A program made the position numbers and the translations under genes. 64,000 bases of DNA, from NCBI RefSeq assembly GCF_000155615.1, contig NZ_DS989915.1, positions 1,656,590-1,720,589 of the forward strand, written 5' to 3'. The DNA comes from Alcanivorax sp. DG881. Its GTDB lineage: Bacteria > Pseudomonadota > Gammaproteobacteria > Pseudomonadales > Alcanivoracaceae. Under the pieces are notes generated by a model. It saw only the letters and a program-made list of their open reading frames with translations. It made no database searches and was not told the DNA's origin. This document shows positions 9,351 through 18,011 of the stretch, piece after piece. Position 1 is the stretch's first letter, and the number at the start of each line of letters is the position of its first letter.

Positions 9351-10166
9351 ATGTTGCCACTGTTGCTCGAACCCACCGAACTCGCCAACCGTCTTGAGGA
9401 TGACAACCTGCTCATCCTCGACCTGAGCAAACCGGCCGTTTACGTCCAGGCCCATGTTCCCGGCGCCATCCATCTGGACTTCAAGCGACTGCAGACCGGC
9501 GCCCAGCCTGCGCCAGGCATGATCCCTTCCGATGACGCCCTGAGCGGCCTGTTCTCCGAACTGGGCCTGACTCCGGACACCCATGTCATCGCCTATGACG
9601 ACGAAGGCGGCGGCTGGGCCGGGCGCCTGCTGTGGACCCTGGACGCCATCGGCCACAAGCACTACAGCTACCTGAACGGGGGCATCCACGCCTGGCTGGC
9701 AGAAGGCCTCCCCACCAGCAGCGAAGCCCACGAGCCCACCCCCAGCGATTATGAAGTCGGCCCCCATGCCCCCCTCACCGAGGTGGATCTGGATTACCTG
9801 CTGGCCCACTATCAGGATGACGATGTGGTGATCTGGGATTCCCGCTCCCTGGATGAGTTCGACGGCGTGCGCGCCTTCGCCCAGAAGGCGGGGCACATCC
9901 CCGGCGCCCGCCACCACGAATGGACCGAACCCATGGACAAGCAGAACAACCTGCGCCTGCGTCCACTGGAAGACATCCGCGCAGAATTGGCCGCTCTGGG
10001 CATCACCGGCGACAAGGAAGTGATTACCCACTGCCAGACCCACCACCGCTCCAGCTTTTCCTGGCTGGTGGGCAAACTGCTGGGCTTTGAACGCATACGC
10101 GGCTACGCCGGCTCCTGGGCCGAGTGGGGCAATCACCCCGATACTCCCGCGCAGAAAACCGAATAA
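9351..10166 (+). CDS. Two-domain rhodanese-type sulfurtransferase
   Basis: 271 aa from the ATG at 9351 (a TTG at 9342 is the other option). Two rhodanese folds: the N-terminal one (about 5-120) has an Asp-containing loop (YDDEGGGWAGRL) in place of an active Cys. The C-terminal one (about 145-265) has the candidate catalytic Cys near residue 228 in HCQTHHRSS. Layout and length match thiosulfate or 3-mercaptopyruvate sulfurtransferases (SseA class), but the loop CQTHHR is neither the textbook CRKGVT nor CGSGVT, so the donor is unclear. It sits between rsgA and psd, a place where rhodaneses are often found. No Shine-Dalgarno is visible. Confidence 0.85.
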   Translation: MLPLLLEPTELANRLEDDNLLILDLSKPAVYVQAHVPGAIHLDFKRLQTGAQPAPGMIPSDDALSGLFSELGLTPDTHVIAYDDEGGGWAGRLLWTLDAIGHKHYSYLNGGIHAWLAEGLPTSSEAHEPTPSDYEVGPHAPLTEVDLDYLLAHYQDDDVVIWDSRSLDEFDGVRAFAQKAGHIPGARHHEWTEPMDKQNNLRLRPLEDIRAELAALGITGDKEVITHCQTHHRSSFSWLVGKLLGFERIRGYAGSWAEWGNHPDTPAQKTE

Positions 10167-10204
10167 TCCGGGCCAATGGCTCCCTGAAAGAGTAAGGATT
10201 CCCC

Positions 10205-11071
10205 TTGAATAACTGGCGCGACAAACTGTTCGTTACCCTGCAGTACCTGGTCCCCCAGCACGGCCTGTCCCGACTGGTGGGCATGCTGGCCCGCAGCGAA
10301 GTGCCGTGGATCAAGACCACCTTTATCAACCTGTTCATGAAACGGTTCGGTATTGACCTGTCCGAAGCACAAATTGAAGACGCGGATCAGTTTCCCTCTT
10401 TCAATGCCTTTTTTACCCGGGCGCTGAAAGCCGACGCCCGCCCACTGGAAGCCAGCGGCGATAACGAGATTGCCTGCCCGGCAGACGGTGCCGTAAGCCA
10501 GCTTGGCGCCATTCGTGCCAACCAGATCTTCCAGGCCAAGGGTCACGATTACTCCCTGTATGACCTGCTCGGCGGTGACAGCGCGCTGGCCAGCGAATTT
10601 ACCAACGGTCAGTTCGCCACCATTTACCTGTCGCCCCGTGACTACCACCGGGTGCACATGCCCTTTACCGGCACCCTGCGCGAAACCCGCTACGTGCCCG
10701 GCGACCTGTTCTCGGTAAACGAAGCCACGGCCAACGGCGTGCCCAACCTGTTTGCCCGCAACGAACGGCTGGTGTGCATCTTTGATACCGAACAGGGCCC
10801 CATGGCGGTGATTCTGGTGGGTGCCATGATCGTCGCCGGCATTGAAACCGTCTTCAGCGGTCAGGTGACGCCGCTACCCAAGCAGGTGGTCACCACCGAC
10901 TACCTGCGCACCGCCCCCATCACCCTGCAAAAAGGGGATGAATTAGGGCGCTTCCTGCTGGGTTCCACCGTGGTTATGCTGTTCCCGGAAGGAAAAGCTG
11001 GGTTTGCCGACAATCTGAAAGCCGGCAGCCAGGTACAGGTACTCGGCAAACTGGGTGCTTACGCTCACTAA
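10205..11071 (+). CDS. psd: Phosphatidylserine decarboxylase proenzyme
   Basis: 288 aa, TTG start at 10205 behind a TAAGGA box. Makes phosphatidylethanolamine at the inner membrane. The LGST self-cleavage motif (Ser near residue 254) that gives the pyruvoyl prosthetic group is present, as are the conserved [11 protein letters not shown] and PFNAFFTR-like ([13 protein letters not shown]) segments. It follows the rhodanese gene by 38 bp, consistent with co-transcription. Confidence 0.97.
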   Translation: MNNWRDKLFVTLQYLVPQHGLSRLVGMLARSEVPWIKTTFINLFMKRFGIDLSEAQIEDADQFPSFNAFFTRALKADARPLEASGDNEIACPADGAVSQLGAIRANQIFQAKGHDYSLYDLLGGDSALASEFTNGQFATIYLSPRDYHRVHMPFTGTLRETRYVPGDLFSVNEATANGVPNLFARNERLVCIFDTEQGPMAVILVGAMIVAGIETVFSGQVTPLPKQVVTTDYLRTAPITLQKGDELGRFLLGSTVVMLFPEGKAGFADNLKAGSQVQVLGKLGAYAH

Positions 11072-11234
11072 GCAGCACACAGGCCAGCACATCCTCCGCT
11101 CCGCCGCAATGACCAGAATTGCGGCAAATCGGGGCGGGTATCCCCCCTGACAGGCATCACGGTCCGCACGGCAACTGCGCCCGCCCGCATCTTCCCTACA
11201 ATAACCGGCCGTTGATCCATAGCCGGTAGACTTC

Positions 11235-12380
11235 ATGCTCACTGACACACTGCAACAGGCCGTTCAAACCCGGACCCGCCCCTGGCGACAGCGCCTGGAC
11301 AATGGCCGCGCCCGCCTGTTCGATGCCCGGCAATTAAGCCAGGCCGAACAGACGCCCTACGACACCCTGTTCGACGATGGCCTGGTGAAACTGCGCTACT
11401 ACCCACCGTTGACGGAAAACGCCATTCCCCTGTCCGACGGCACGGTGACCCCGGTCAGCCAGACCTCCCAGCGCACCCCGCTGGTACTGGTAGCACCGCT
11501 GGCAGTGAACATGCTGATCTACGATCTGTTCCCCCAGCGCAGCCTGGTGCGCTACCTGCGCGCCCGCGGGTTCGAGCTGTACATGGTCGACTGGGGCCGG
11601 CCCGGTCGCCATCACAACCACCTGAGCCTGAGCAGCTACTTTGCGGACTATTTACCCAAACTGCTGGTGCAGGTCCGCCAGCACAGTGGCCAGCAAAAAC
11701 TGAGTCTGCACGGCTGGAGCTTCGGCGGGCTGTTCAGCCTGTGCTACACCGCCCTGGGCAATGACCCGGACATCAAGAACCTGGTGCTGGTCGGTGCGCC
11801 TACGGATTATCACCGCAACGGCGCCCTGGGCGGCCAATACCGTGCCCTGAGCCGCCGGGCCAAGTGGATTCGCAAACGCACCGGCCTGCGTATCCATGAT
11901 GTGCCTGCGGATCTGTTGCGCTCACCGGGTTGGGTAAACAGCCTAGCCTTCAAGCTGACCAACCCCATTGGCAGCCTGCAAGGCTACTGGAGCCTGATGA
12001 AGAACCTGCACGACCGGGACTTCGTCGCCTCCCACGCCACCAACGGCGCCTTTCTGGACGACATGGTGGCCTACCCCGGCGGCGTGATTCAGGACATCAT
12101 CCGCTACCTGTGGACGGACAACGTGGTCGCCCATGGCCAGCTCCCCATGGAGGGAACTGACGGGCACCTGAACCGGGTGACCGCCAACGTGCTCAACATT
12201 ACCGGCGCCAACGATCCCATCGTCACCCCGGAATGCAGCCAGGCCATGAAGCCATTGATTCGCAGCAAGGATAAAACCTTTGTCACCATTGAGGGTGGCC
12301 ACATGGGCATCCTGGGCAGTGCCGCCGCGCAGAAACAGAGCTGGGGACGCATTGCGGACTGGTTGATCGAGCGGGATTAA
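11235..12380 (+). CDS. PhaC-like alpha/beta hydrolase with serine nucleophile
   Basis: 381 aa. The fold and the TGANDPIV and EGGHMG motifs resemble polyhydroxyalkanoate synthases of the PhaC type (class III-like length). The nucleophile elbow reads GWSFGG (Ser near residue 162), whereas true PHA synthases have Cys in GxCxG. The likely triad is Ser162, Asp near 326 and His near 356. The VDWGRP and DIIRYLWTDN segments are typical of PhaC and weaken a simple lipase call. No phaA/B/P/R genes are nearby. Likely an esterase, depolymerase-like enzyme or an acyltransferase; PHA synthesis is not supported by the active site. A TACAAT -10-like box lies at 11197. Confidence 0.75.
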   Translation: MLTDTLQQAVQTRTRPWRQRLDNGRARLFDARQLSQAEQTPYDTLFDDGLVKLRYYPPLTENAIPLSDGTVTPVSQTSQRTPLVLVAPLAVNMLIYDLFPQRSLVRYLRARGFELYMVDWGRPGRHHNHLSLSSYFADYLPKLLVQVRQHSGQQKLSLHGWSFGGLFSLCYTALGNDPDIKNLVLVGAPTDYHRNGALGGQYRALSRRAKWIRKRTGLRIHDVPADLLRSPGWVNSLAFKLTNPIGSLQGYWSLMKNLHDRDFVASHATNGAFLDDMVAYPGGVIQDIIRYLWTDNVVAHGQLPMEGTDGHLNRVTANVLNITGANDPIVTPECSQAMKPLIRSKDKTFVTIEGGHMGILGSAAAQKQSWGRIADWLIERD

Positions 12381-12714
12381 AAGCAGCGACGAGCTACTAG
12401 TGACTAGCGACAACGCGGGTTAGGCGCGGTGCCTCACGGTGGCTGCCCTGCCCGCAGGATCCAGTTGCAAGTTCAAAGTTCAAAGTTTAAAAACCGGAGC
12501 GACACCAGCCTCTCCGTTGGCCCTACTGTAGGAGCCCAACTTGAGGGGCGAACCGAGCGGAGCGAGGCGACAGGAATCCAGGTCTACCCGCAATGTTTCC
12601 TGAAACCTGTCGAGCCCAAGGAACTTTTCTGGCTTTACCTATCTGTTTTTCGCAACTCGCAACTCGCAACTCGCAACTCGCAACTCGCAACTCGCAACTC
12701 GCAACTCGCAACTC
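12380..12714. repeat. Composite heptad element E with GCAACTC array and nested REP unit
   Basis: Fills the 401-bp spacer before the glycosyltransferase gene. Order: heptads of the type GAGCTAC/TAGCGAC (about 12391-12411), a GC-rich core with CACGGTGGCTGCCCTGCCCG (12435-12454), four AGTTCAA-type heptads (12463-12490), a REP-like unit (12527-12554), a second conserved stretch containing GGAACTTTTC (12620-12629), then nine perfect GCAACTC units (12652-12714). The same order without the REP unit is seen at 30070-30410 and, reversed, at 29345-29491. Confidence 0.85.
12527..12554 (+). repeat. REP-like palindromic unit R2
   Basis: TGTAGGAG, a spacer with CTTGAGGGG, then GAACC, followed by GAGCGGAGCGAGGCGAC. 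This trailing sequence is shared with the unit at 18758, so the repeat extends beyond the palindrome. It is inserted in composite heptad element E. Confidence 0.75.
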
Positions 12715-12781
12715 GTCATATAACCGTCATCCTTACCGCCTAGTCTGAAAGCAGTTTCCGCTGACAACTGTGTTCGCTTTC

Positions 12782-13834
12782 ATGCCTCGCCTGTTGATTC
12801 TTTTCCCTTGCAGTCACATGGGCAATCTGCTGATTGCCCTGCCGCATTTACGCGCCATGCTATCGACACATCCGGATGCCTTGTTGGTGGTTGATGCGCG
12901 TTACCAAGCATTGGTGGCGCAAAGCTTACCCGGCGAAACACGGCTTCTCTTTTATCCGGAACAGGCGCTCTCTTCATCCCGGCCTTTATGGCAACGGATA
13001 AAACACTACCTGATGTTTGTTCATGCCATGCGACGCTTTCGCGCAGAGCACTGCGTGGACATTGAAGGCGAACAGAAATCCGCCACGCTGAGCCGACTGT
13101 CCGGTGCGACAACACGCATTGGCCCACCGCGGCGCCATGGCCACTGGTTCTATAACAAGCCGCTGGAACCGGACTGGCAAGGCCACCGCTGGTACGGCTA
13201 CGCCAGCCTGAGCCAACCCGCAGCAACCGCGCCAGCGCATTACCTGCCGCTCACCGAATGCCCGGACAGCAACGCACGCATCCGTGCCTTGTTGCCCATG
13301 CACGCCGGTGACATCCGCCTGATCCTGCATGTGGGTGCAACCAAGACTTACAAGATGTGGCACGCGGAACAATTCGCCTCCCTGTGCCAACAGGCGCGCC
13401 GGGCCGGGCTCACTCCCATCCTGGTCGGGGCCGGGCACAAGGACCGTGTGCAAATCGCCCGCGTGCAATCCTTTCTCTGCGAACCGGTGCTGGACCTGTG
13501 TGATCAACTCAACCTGTCGGAACTCATCGCATTGCTGCAACACAGCCGCGCCTATGTGGGTAACGACAGTGGCCCCATGCATTTGGCGGCCGCCTGCGGC
13601 ATTCCCACCGTCGGTCTGTTCGGCCCCACCAACGACAACCTCTGGCACCCACTCTCACCCCTCGCCCGCGTATTGCGCTGGCAAGCCTGCGCTGCGGAAT
13701 GCGAGCGCAGCAGCTGCGTGCAGGACAGCTACCCCTGCCTGCAGCGCATTACTGTGAATCAGGTGATAGACACGCTATCGGCCCTGGGCGTCCCTGTCGG
13801 CACACAGGCCACCACACCCCGCCGCGCAGTGTGA
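12782..13834 (+). CDS. Glycosyltransferase family 9 (heptosyltransferase-like)
   Basis: 350 aa from the ATG at 12782; a GTG at 12770 is an alternative. GT-B fold transferase of the ADP-heptose:LPS heptosyltransferase family. The N-terminal LLILFPCSHMGNLLIALPHLRAM and the C-terminal VGNDSGPMHLAAACGIPTVGLFGPT donor-binding signature are clear. Cysteine-rich stretch CAAECERSSCVQDSYPC near residues 297-315. No other LPS core genes are adjacent, so the acceptor cannot be assigned. Upstream is heptad element E; no strong ribosome-binding site is visible. Confidence 0.85.
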   Translation: MPRLLILFPCSHMGNLLIALPHLRAMLSTHPDALLVVDARYQALVAQSLPGETRLLFYPEQALSSSRPLWQRIKHYLMFVHAMRRFRAEHCVDIEGEQKSATLSRLSGATTRIGPPRRHGHWFYNKPLEPDWQGHRWYGYASLSQPAATAPAHYLPLTECPDSNARIRALLPMHAGDIRLILHVGATKTYKMWHAEQFASLCQQARRAGLTPILVGAGHKDRVQIARVQSFLCEPVLDLCDQLNLSELIALLQHSRAYVGNDSGPMHLAAACGIPTVGLFGPTNDNLWHPLSPLARVLRWQACAAECERSSCVQDSYPCLQRITVNQVIDTLSALGVPVGTQATTPRRAV

Positions 13835-13886
13835 CGCCAAGCGCACTCTTTTAATTAACCCTTCAATAATGGCATTTGCCTGGAGC

Positions 13887-13923
13887 CGAAAAAAAGAAAA
13901 CGCAGACCGTCTCCGGACTGCGT
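13887..13923 (-). terminator. Rho-independent terminator of the phosphatase operon
   Basis: On the minus strand a stem ACGCAG...CTGCGT (13900-13923, extended by CCG/CGG past one mismatch) is followed by a T-rich run (13887-13899). It lies 58 bp past the stop of the metallophosphoesterase gene. Confidence 0.8.
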
Positions 13924-13980
13924 CATTGTCAAAAAATGGATCTGCCTTTGTTGTTGTGGGAATGCGTTTTCTGCTTCCGG

Positions 13981-16101
13981 TTACAGGCCGTCGAACAAAC
14001 CCGCCAACAAGCCAGTGATCGGCGACAACAAATCCAGCAAGGGAGCCAGCGGGCTCAACAACCGCTCATCCAGCTGCTCCGTGACTTCACGGACCACCGT
14101 GAGCAACACCGATGACAAGGCATCGCCAGGCAAGGTGGTGTATTCCTCTGCGCCGGGAATCTGGTTAAGCCACAGCACATCATTCACCAGGTGTTCCAAC
14201 GTTGCCTGCACCGTACCCACCAACTGCTCACCGGTGGCGCTGCTATCCAGCATCACCAACTGCTCCAACGTATTGGCAAGCCCCAGCGACACCGTGGACA
14301 ACACGGAGGTAAGCCCGGCGAACACGGGTACTTCGCCAGGCACCTGCTCCTCAACGCCATCCAGAATATTGTTCAGGTTGCGCGACAGAGACACCAGCGG
14401 CGCAGCAATAAAGGCGATATCGTCTACTGTGCTGCCGTCACCGCCCAGACCCACATCGCCGCTACCGGTACCGACGCCGGCGGCCAAAGCATCAAAGGCG
14501 CTGCCCAGTTGATCAAAGGGGGCAGGCAAGCCACTGGTATCGATGGCTTGCAACTGCTCGGACGCCGCCAACACCGCCTGCACGGCTTGTGTCATCTCAC
14601 TGCTATCGCCTTCCAGGATCGCTGCGGTTGCCGCATCCATGGCATTGAACAGGATGTCCGTACCCGCGATGATCTGGTCGAACACTTCGCGCTGTTCTTC
14701 CGGCAGGTTGGCGCCCACTTCGGTAAAGCCGGACACCAGTGTCTCGCGCAGCTCTTTCAACGGGCCGGTGAAGTCCACATCGAAATCATCTGGCAGCGGC
14801 AGCGGCAATGCACCATCGCCCAGCGGCTGGCCGGAGAAATCATTGTTGCCGCTGAGTAGCGCCATCGGCTGCTTCTCATAACAGTGGGTATAGGCCGGCG
14901 TTAGTTCACCGCCACTGATTACCCCCAGGCCTTCTGCTTCCGGGTCCACCGTATAGGCTTCGATGCAGAGCTGAGCCGGCGCCATGCTTTCGGTATTCGC
15001 CTCTATCGCTTTCATCCAGAAAAAGCCATAGGTATCGCCCTGCTGGAAACGGGCGGCGTTTCGTTCCGGATCATCAATGGAGCGCGTTTTGCCTGCTGCG
15101 CCACTGACAACAAACTCCGTGCGCCCGCAGGAAGGCACGGCGTTTAGCACCTGCAAATCGTGGTCATGGCCGGCAAGAAAAAAATCAGTCTGGTCACAGA
15201 CCGCTTCTTCCATGAACGCCTTCCAGCGTTCTCCGGCCAACACCGGTAACAATTCACTGGGAACACCATCGTAATTGCCCGCGTTGCCGTGGCTGCCATT
15301 GGACAAGTACGGATGGTGCGCCATGCCGATACGGAATACCGCATTGGAACCCGCAATGGCATTCACTGCCCAGTTGCGCTGGTCAACGCCATAGGTGTGA
15401 TACGCGTAGGCAATATCCGGGTCGGCAAAGCCGCCGGCAATGGGGTTGGAATCCAGGGCAAAGAAATCCACCAGAGGGCGCTCCCCCTGAGAGGTATTGC
15501 CCGCACTGTGTTTAAAATAACGATCCGGCATATTCCAGCGGTCGGACAGGCGGCCATCGAAATAGGAGTAATCCACCTGGAATTCGCCACGGGCATTGCC
15601 CGCCCCGTCGCCGCCCACGTAACCGGTATTGTCGTGGTTACCCAGCACCATGTAGAACGGCAGCTGTACCGGCTCAAACGGTTTTTCGAATTTTTCCGCG
15701 AACTGGGGGTCATCCACGCTGGTGACACCGGATTCATAAATGTTGTCGCCAAGCCCGACCACCAGATCGCACCCTGCAAAGGCCATATCACCGACAAATT
15801 CATCCTTGCCGTCACAGACATCGGCTATCGCCTGCCCCACGGCATACTGACCCGCAGAGCCGCTGCCGGAATCGCCAATCACAATAAAGCGTACCGCCGC
15901 TGGCGGGTTGCCGACGGTTTCATCACCGCCGCCGTCATCCGGGTCACCGTCCCCTTCACCACCATCACCGGGGCCATTGGGGGTTTCCACATTGCCGCCT
16001 CCGGCATCGGCATTCACGCCGCCACCGGAGGAGCCTCCACCACCACAGGCCGTCAGGGTAATCGCCGCCACCAGGGGTAACAGTTTCCAGTAAGCGCTCA
16101 T
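13981..16101 (-). CDS. Lipoprotein metallophosphoesterase with long uncharacterised C-terminal region
   Basis: 706 aa. A lipobox LTAC (Cys19) predicts a lipoprotein, followed by a Gly/Asp-rich linker (about 20-66). The calcineurin-like phosphoesterase core (about 70-400) shows the metal motifs VIGDSG (Asp77), GLGDN (119-120), GNHD (155-156) and GHDHD (near 312), like purple acid phosphatase relatives. Residues about 410-706 form a mainly helical, Leu/Ala/Asp-rich region that I do not recognise. Its ATG overlaps the stop of the upstream phoD-like gene by 4 bases, so both are made together. Substrate unknown; extracytoplasmic phosphate release is the natural inference. Confidence 0.82.
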   Translation of the reverse strand: MSAYWKLLPLVAAITLTACGGGGSSGGGVNADAGGGNVETPNGPGDGGEGDGDPDDGGGDETVGNPPAAVRFIVIGDSGSGSAGQYAVGQAIADVCDGKDEFVGDMAFAGCDLVVGLGDNIYESGVTSVDDPQFAEKFEKPFEPVQLPFYMVLGNHDNTGYVGGDGAGNARGEFQVDYSYFDGRLSDRWNMPDRYFKHSAGNTSQGERPLVDFFALDSNPIAGGFADPDIAYAYHTYGVDQRNWAVNAIAGSNAVFRIGMAHHPYLSNGSHGNAGNYDGVPSELLPVLAGERWKAFMEEAVCDQTDFFLAGHDHDLQVLNAVPSCGRTEFVVSGAAGKTRSIDDPERNAARFQQGDTYGFFWMKAIEANTESMAPAQLCIEAYTVDPEAEGLGVISGGELTPAYTHCYEKQPMALLSGNNDFSGQPLGDGALPLPLPDDFDVDFTGPLKELRETLVSGFTEVGANLPEEQREVFDQIIAGTDILFNAMDAATAAILEGDSSEMTQAVQAVLAASEQLQAIDTSGLPAPFDQLGSAFDALAAGVGTGSGDVGLGGDGSTVDDIAFIAAPLVSLSRNLNNILDGVEEQVPGEVPVFAGLTSVLSTVSLGLANTLEQLVMLDSSATGEQLVGTVQATLEHLVNDVLWLNQIPGAEEYTTLPGDALSSVLLTVVREVTEQLDERLLSPLAPLLDLLSPITGLLAGLFDGL

Positions 16102-17825
16102 GAGATCACCTCTTCAGTATTCAGCACGGGGGGATGGGAAAATGCGGTGCGCAACGTGCGCGGTCGGGATAATGGCTGATCTTCGATAATGCGACTGTCG
16201 CCACTTTTTACCGTCACCACCTTGGTTTTTGCGGTATTGATCTGTCCACGCAAATCGTAGGACTCAATGCTTTGCGCGTAGTAGAACTCACCCTGGGCAC
16301 GCTGGCGGGTGACATCCACCAGAATGAAACCTCGGGATTTGGCTTCCACATAGCGGATATGCGGATTGGCCACGGGAATCACCACGCCGGCAAGCTCTGC
16401 CACGCCTTCCGGAAAACCGGGACTGGTCACCGCGGGGGTGACAAATTCTGCCGCCAACGCCTTGTCGAACAGATCGCCCAACAGGGTGCCCGGATTGCGG
16501 TAAATTTCGCTGGCCCAGGAGGTGTGGATATCGCCGGTGAGAATCACCACGTTGTCGATATCGTTATCGTCGATGTGGTTCAGGATTTTCAACCGATCCG
16601 CCGCGTAGCCATCCCACTGATCCATGTTGATGGCAGACAGATTGCCGCGCAGTTGCGCATGGCGTTCGCTCAGCGAAGGAATCTCGGCAATATTGAGCTG
16701 CGCAAACATCACCTGCTGACCAATGAAGCGCCACTGGCTGTTCGATTCACTCAAGCTGTTGAGCAGAAAATCCATCTGCTGCTCACTGATCAGGTGTCGA
16801 TCTTCGTCGTTACGGCCCGGATCGGCGGGTATGGTCAACTGCTCATCGCGGCCTTCCAGCCGGGTATCCAGCATGGTCAGATCAATCAGGTCACCGAAGG
16901 CAAAGTTGCGGTAGATCACGCTGTGATTGCCTGGCTCACGGGGCCGGATCGGCAACCATTCGAAGTAGGCCTGCTGGGAAATCTGTTTGCGGGCAGCCCA
17001 ATCCCCTTCGGTCAGCGGATCATGATTGCCCGCCCCGTCGCGGTAGCTGTTGTCGGTGGATTCGTGGTCATCCCAGACAGCAATCATCGGGAATTGCTGA
17101 TGCACCGCCTGCAGATCTTCGTCGGTTTTATACTGCGCATGGCGTTGACGATAATCCGCCAGGGTGATCATTTCGTGGGGAGGCTGCGGATCGCGCTCAG
17201 GGAAATCACCGTACTCTCCGGCCCCGTACTCGTACAGGTAATCGCCAAGGTGCAAGACAAAATCCAGATCCGCATGATTGGCCACGGCCCGGTATACGGA
17301 GAAAAATCCGTAGGGATAGTTGGAGCAGGAAACCACCGCAAAACGGGCCCGGTCGATAAACGTTTCCGATGCGGGGAAGGTCCGGGTCCGCCCCACAGGG
17401 GAGACTTGATCCCCCACTGAAAACTGATAGTAATACCAACGGTCAGGCTGCAGCCCCGTGGCATCCTGCTTCACGCAGTAGTCGCTGGACGCACTGGCGG
17501 TGGCGGTATAGCTCGCCACCGTTTGCTGCATGGCCAGATCACTGGCCACAGTCACGGTGACAGCCACATCCTCACCGCTATCCAGATCCGGAGTGACGCG
17601 GGTCCAGAGAATCACCCGGTCAGACAGTGGATCACCGGAGGCCACCCCATGCAGGAAAAACACGCCGGGCAGAGCGTCCGGGGCATCCGGTTCGTCCGGC
17701 AGACTGGGTGTAGGCGTATTGGCCGGCGGCGCGGCTGAAGAGCTGCTGCCACCACCACAACCCGCCAGTGATAGCGCGCCCCCCGCGCCCAGTGCCTGCA
17801 CCAGGGTACGTCGTTTGCGATCCAT
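16098..17825 (-). CDS. phoD: PhoD-family alkaline phosphatase, Tat-type lipoprotein
   Basis: 575 aa. The N-terminus DRKRRTLVQALGAGGALSLAGC combines a twin arginine (residues 5-6) with a lipobox (Cys23), suggesting Tat export and lipidation; Tat genes are in this same window. PhoD N-domain (about 50-150) and catalytic domain with SCSNYPYG, HLGDYLYEYG, WDDHE and TGDIHTSW, which bind Fe/Ca in characterised PhoD enzymes. A strong AGGGGGA box precedes the ATG. A TTGTCAC half-site reminiscent of a Pho box lies upstream (17966-17972, minus strand), but no convincing second half is present. Confidence 0.9.
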   Translation of the reverse strand: MDRKRRTLVQALGAGGALSLAGCGGGSSSSAAPPANTPTPSLPDEPDAPDALPGVFFLHGVASGDPLSDRVILWTRVTPDLDSGEDVAVTVTVASDLAMQQTVASYTATASASSDYCVKQDATGLQPDRWYYYQFSVGDQVSPVGRTRTFPASETFIDRARFAVVSCSNYPYGFFSVYRAVANHADLDFVLHLGDYLYEYGAGEYGDFPERDPQPPHEMITLADYRQRHAQYKTDEDLQAVHQQFPMIAVWDDHESTDNSYRDGAGNHDPLTEGDWAARKQISQQAYFEWLPIRPREPGNHSVIYRNFAFGDLIDLTMLDTRLEGRDEQLTIPADPGRNDEDRHLISEQQMDFLLNSLSESNSQWRFIGQQVMFAQLNIAEIPSLSERHAQLRGNLSAINMDQWDGYAADRLKILNHIDDNDIDNVVILTGDIHTSWASEIYRNPGTLLGDLFDKALAAEFVTPAVTSPGFPEGVAELAGVVIPVANPHIRYVEAKSRGFILVDVTRQRAQGEFYYAQSIESYDLRGQINTAKTKVVTVKSGDSRIIEDQPLSRPRTLRTAFSHPPVLNTEEVIS

Positions 17826-18011
17826 GAGAATTCCCCCTAACCATAAAAGGCCATCGCCCTACGGCAACAGCACGTCAAGATTAGGCAGGAAATTGCACGG
17901 AAACAGTGGACCTTGGGTAGTCGCACTGTAGTGCTATGTAGCTCCCTGTAACCGCCCAGTTAAAGGTGACAAAACGAGGAAAGCAGCAGGAAATTTCAGT
18001 GATTGTGCCGA

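Noticed and set aside
12429..12743. Open frame across the 12.4-kb spacer ending in a NSQLATR repeat
   Set aside because: Produced by the heptad array and REP unit; no coding character.
17941..17990. Pho box upstream of phoD
   Set aside because: One TTGTCAC half-site is visible but the second half does not match CTGTCAT at the required spacing.
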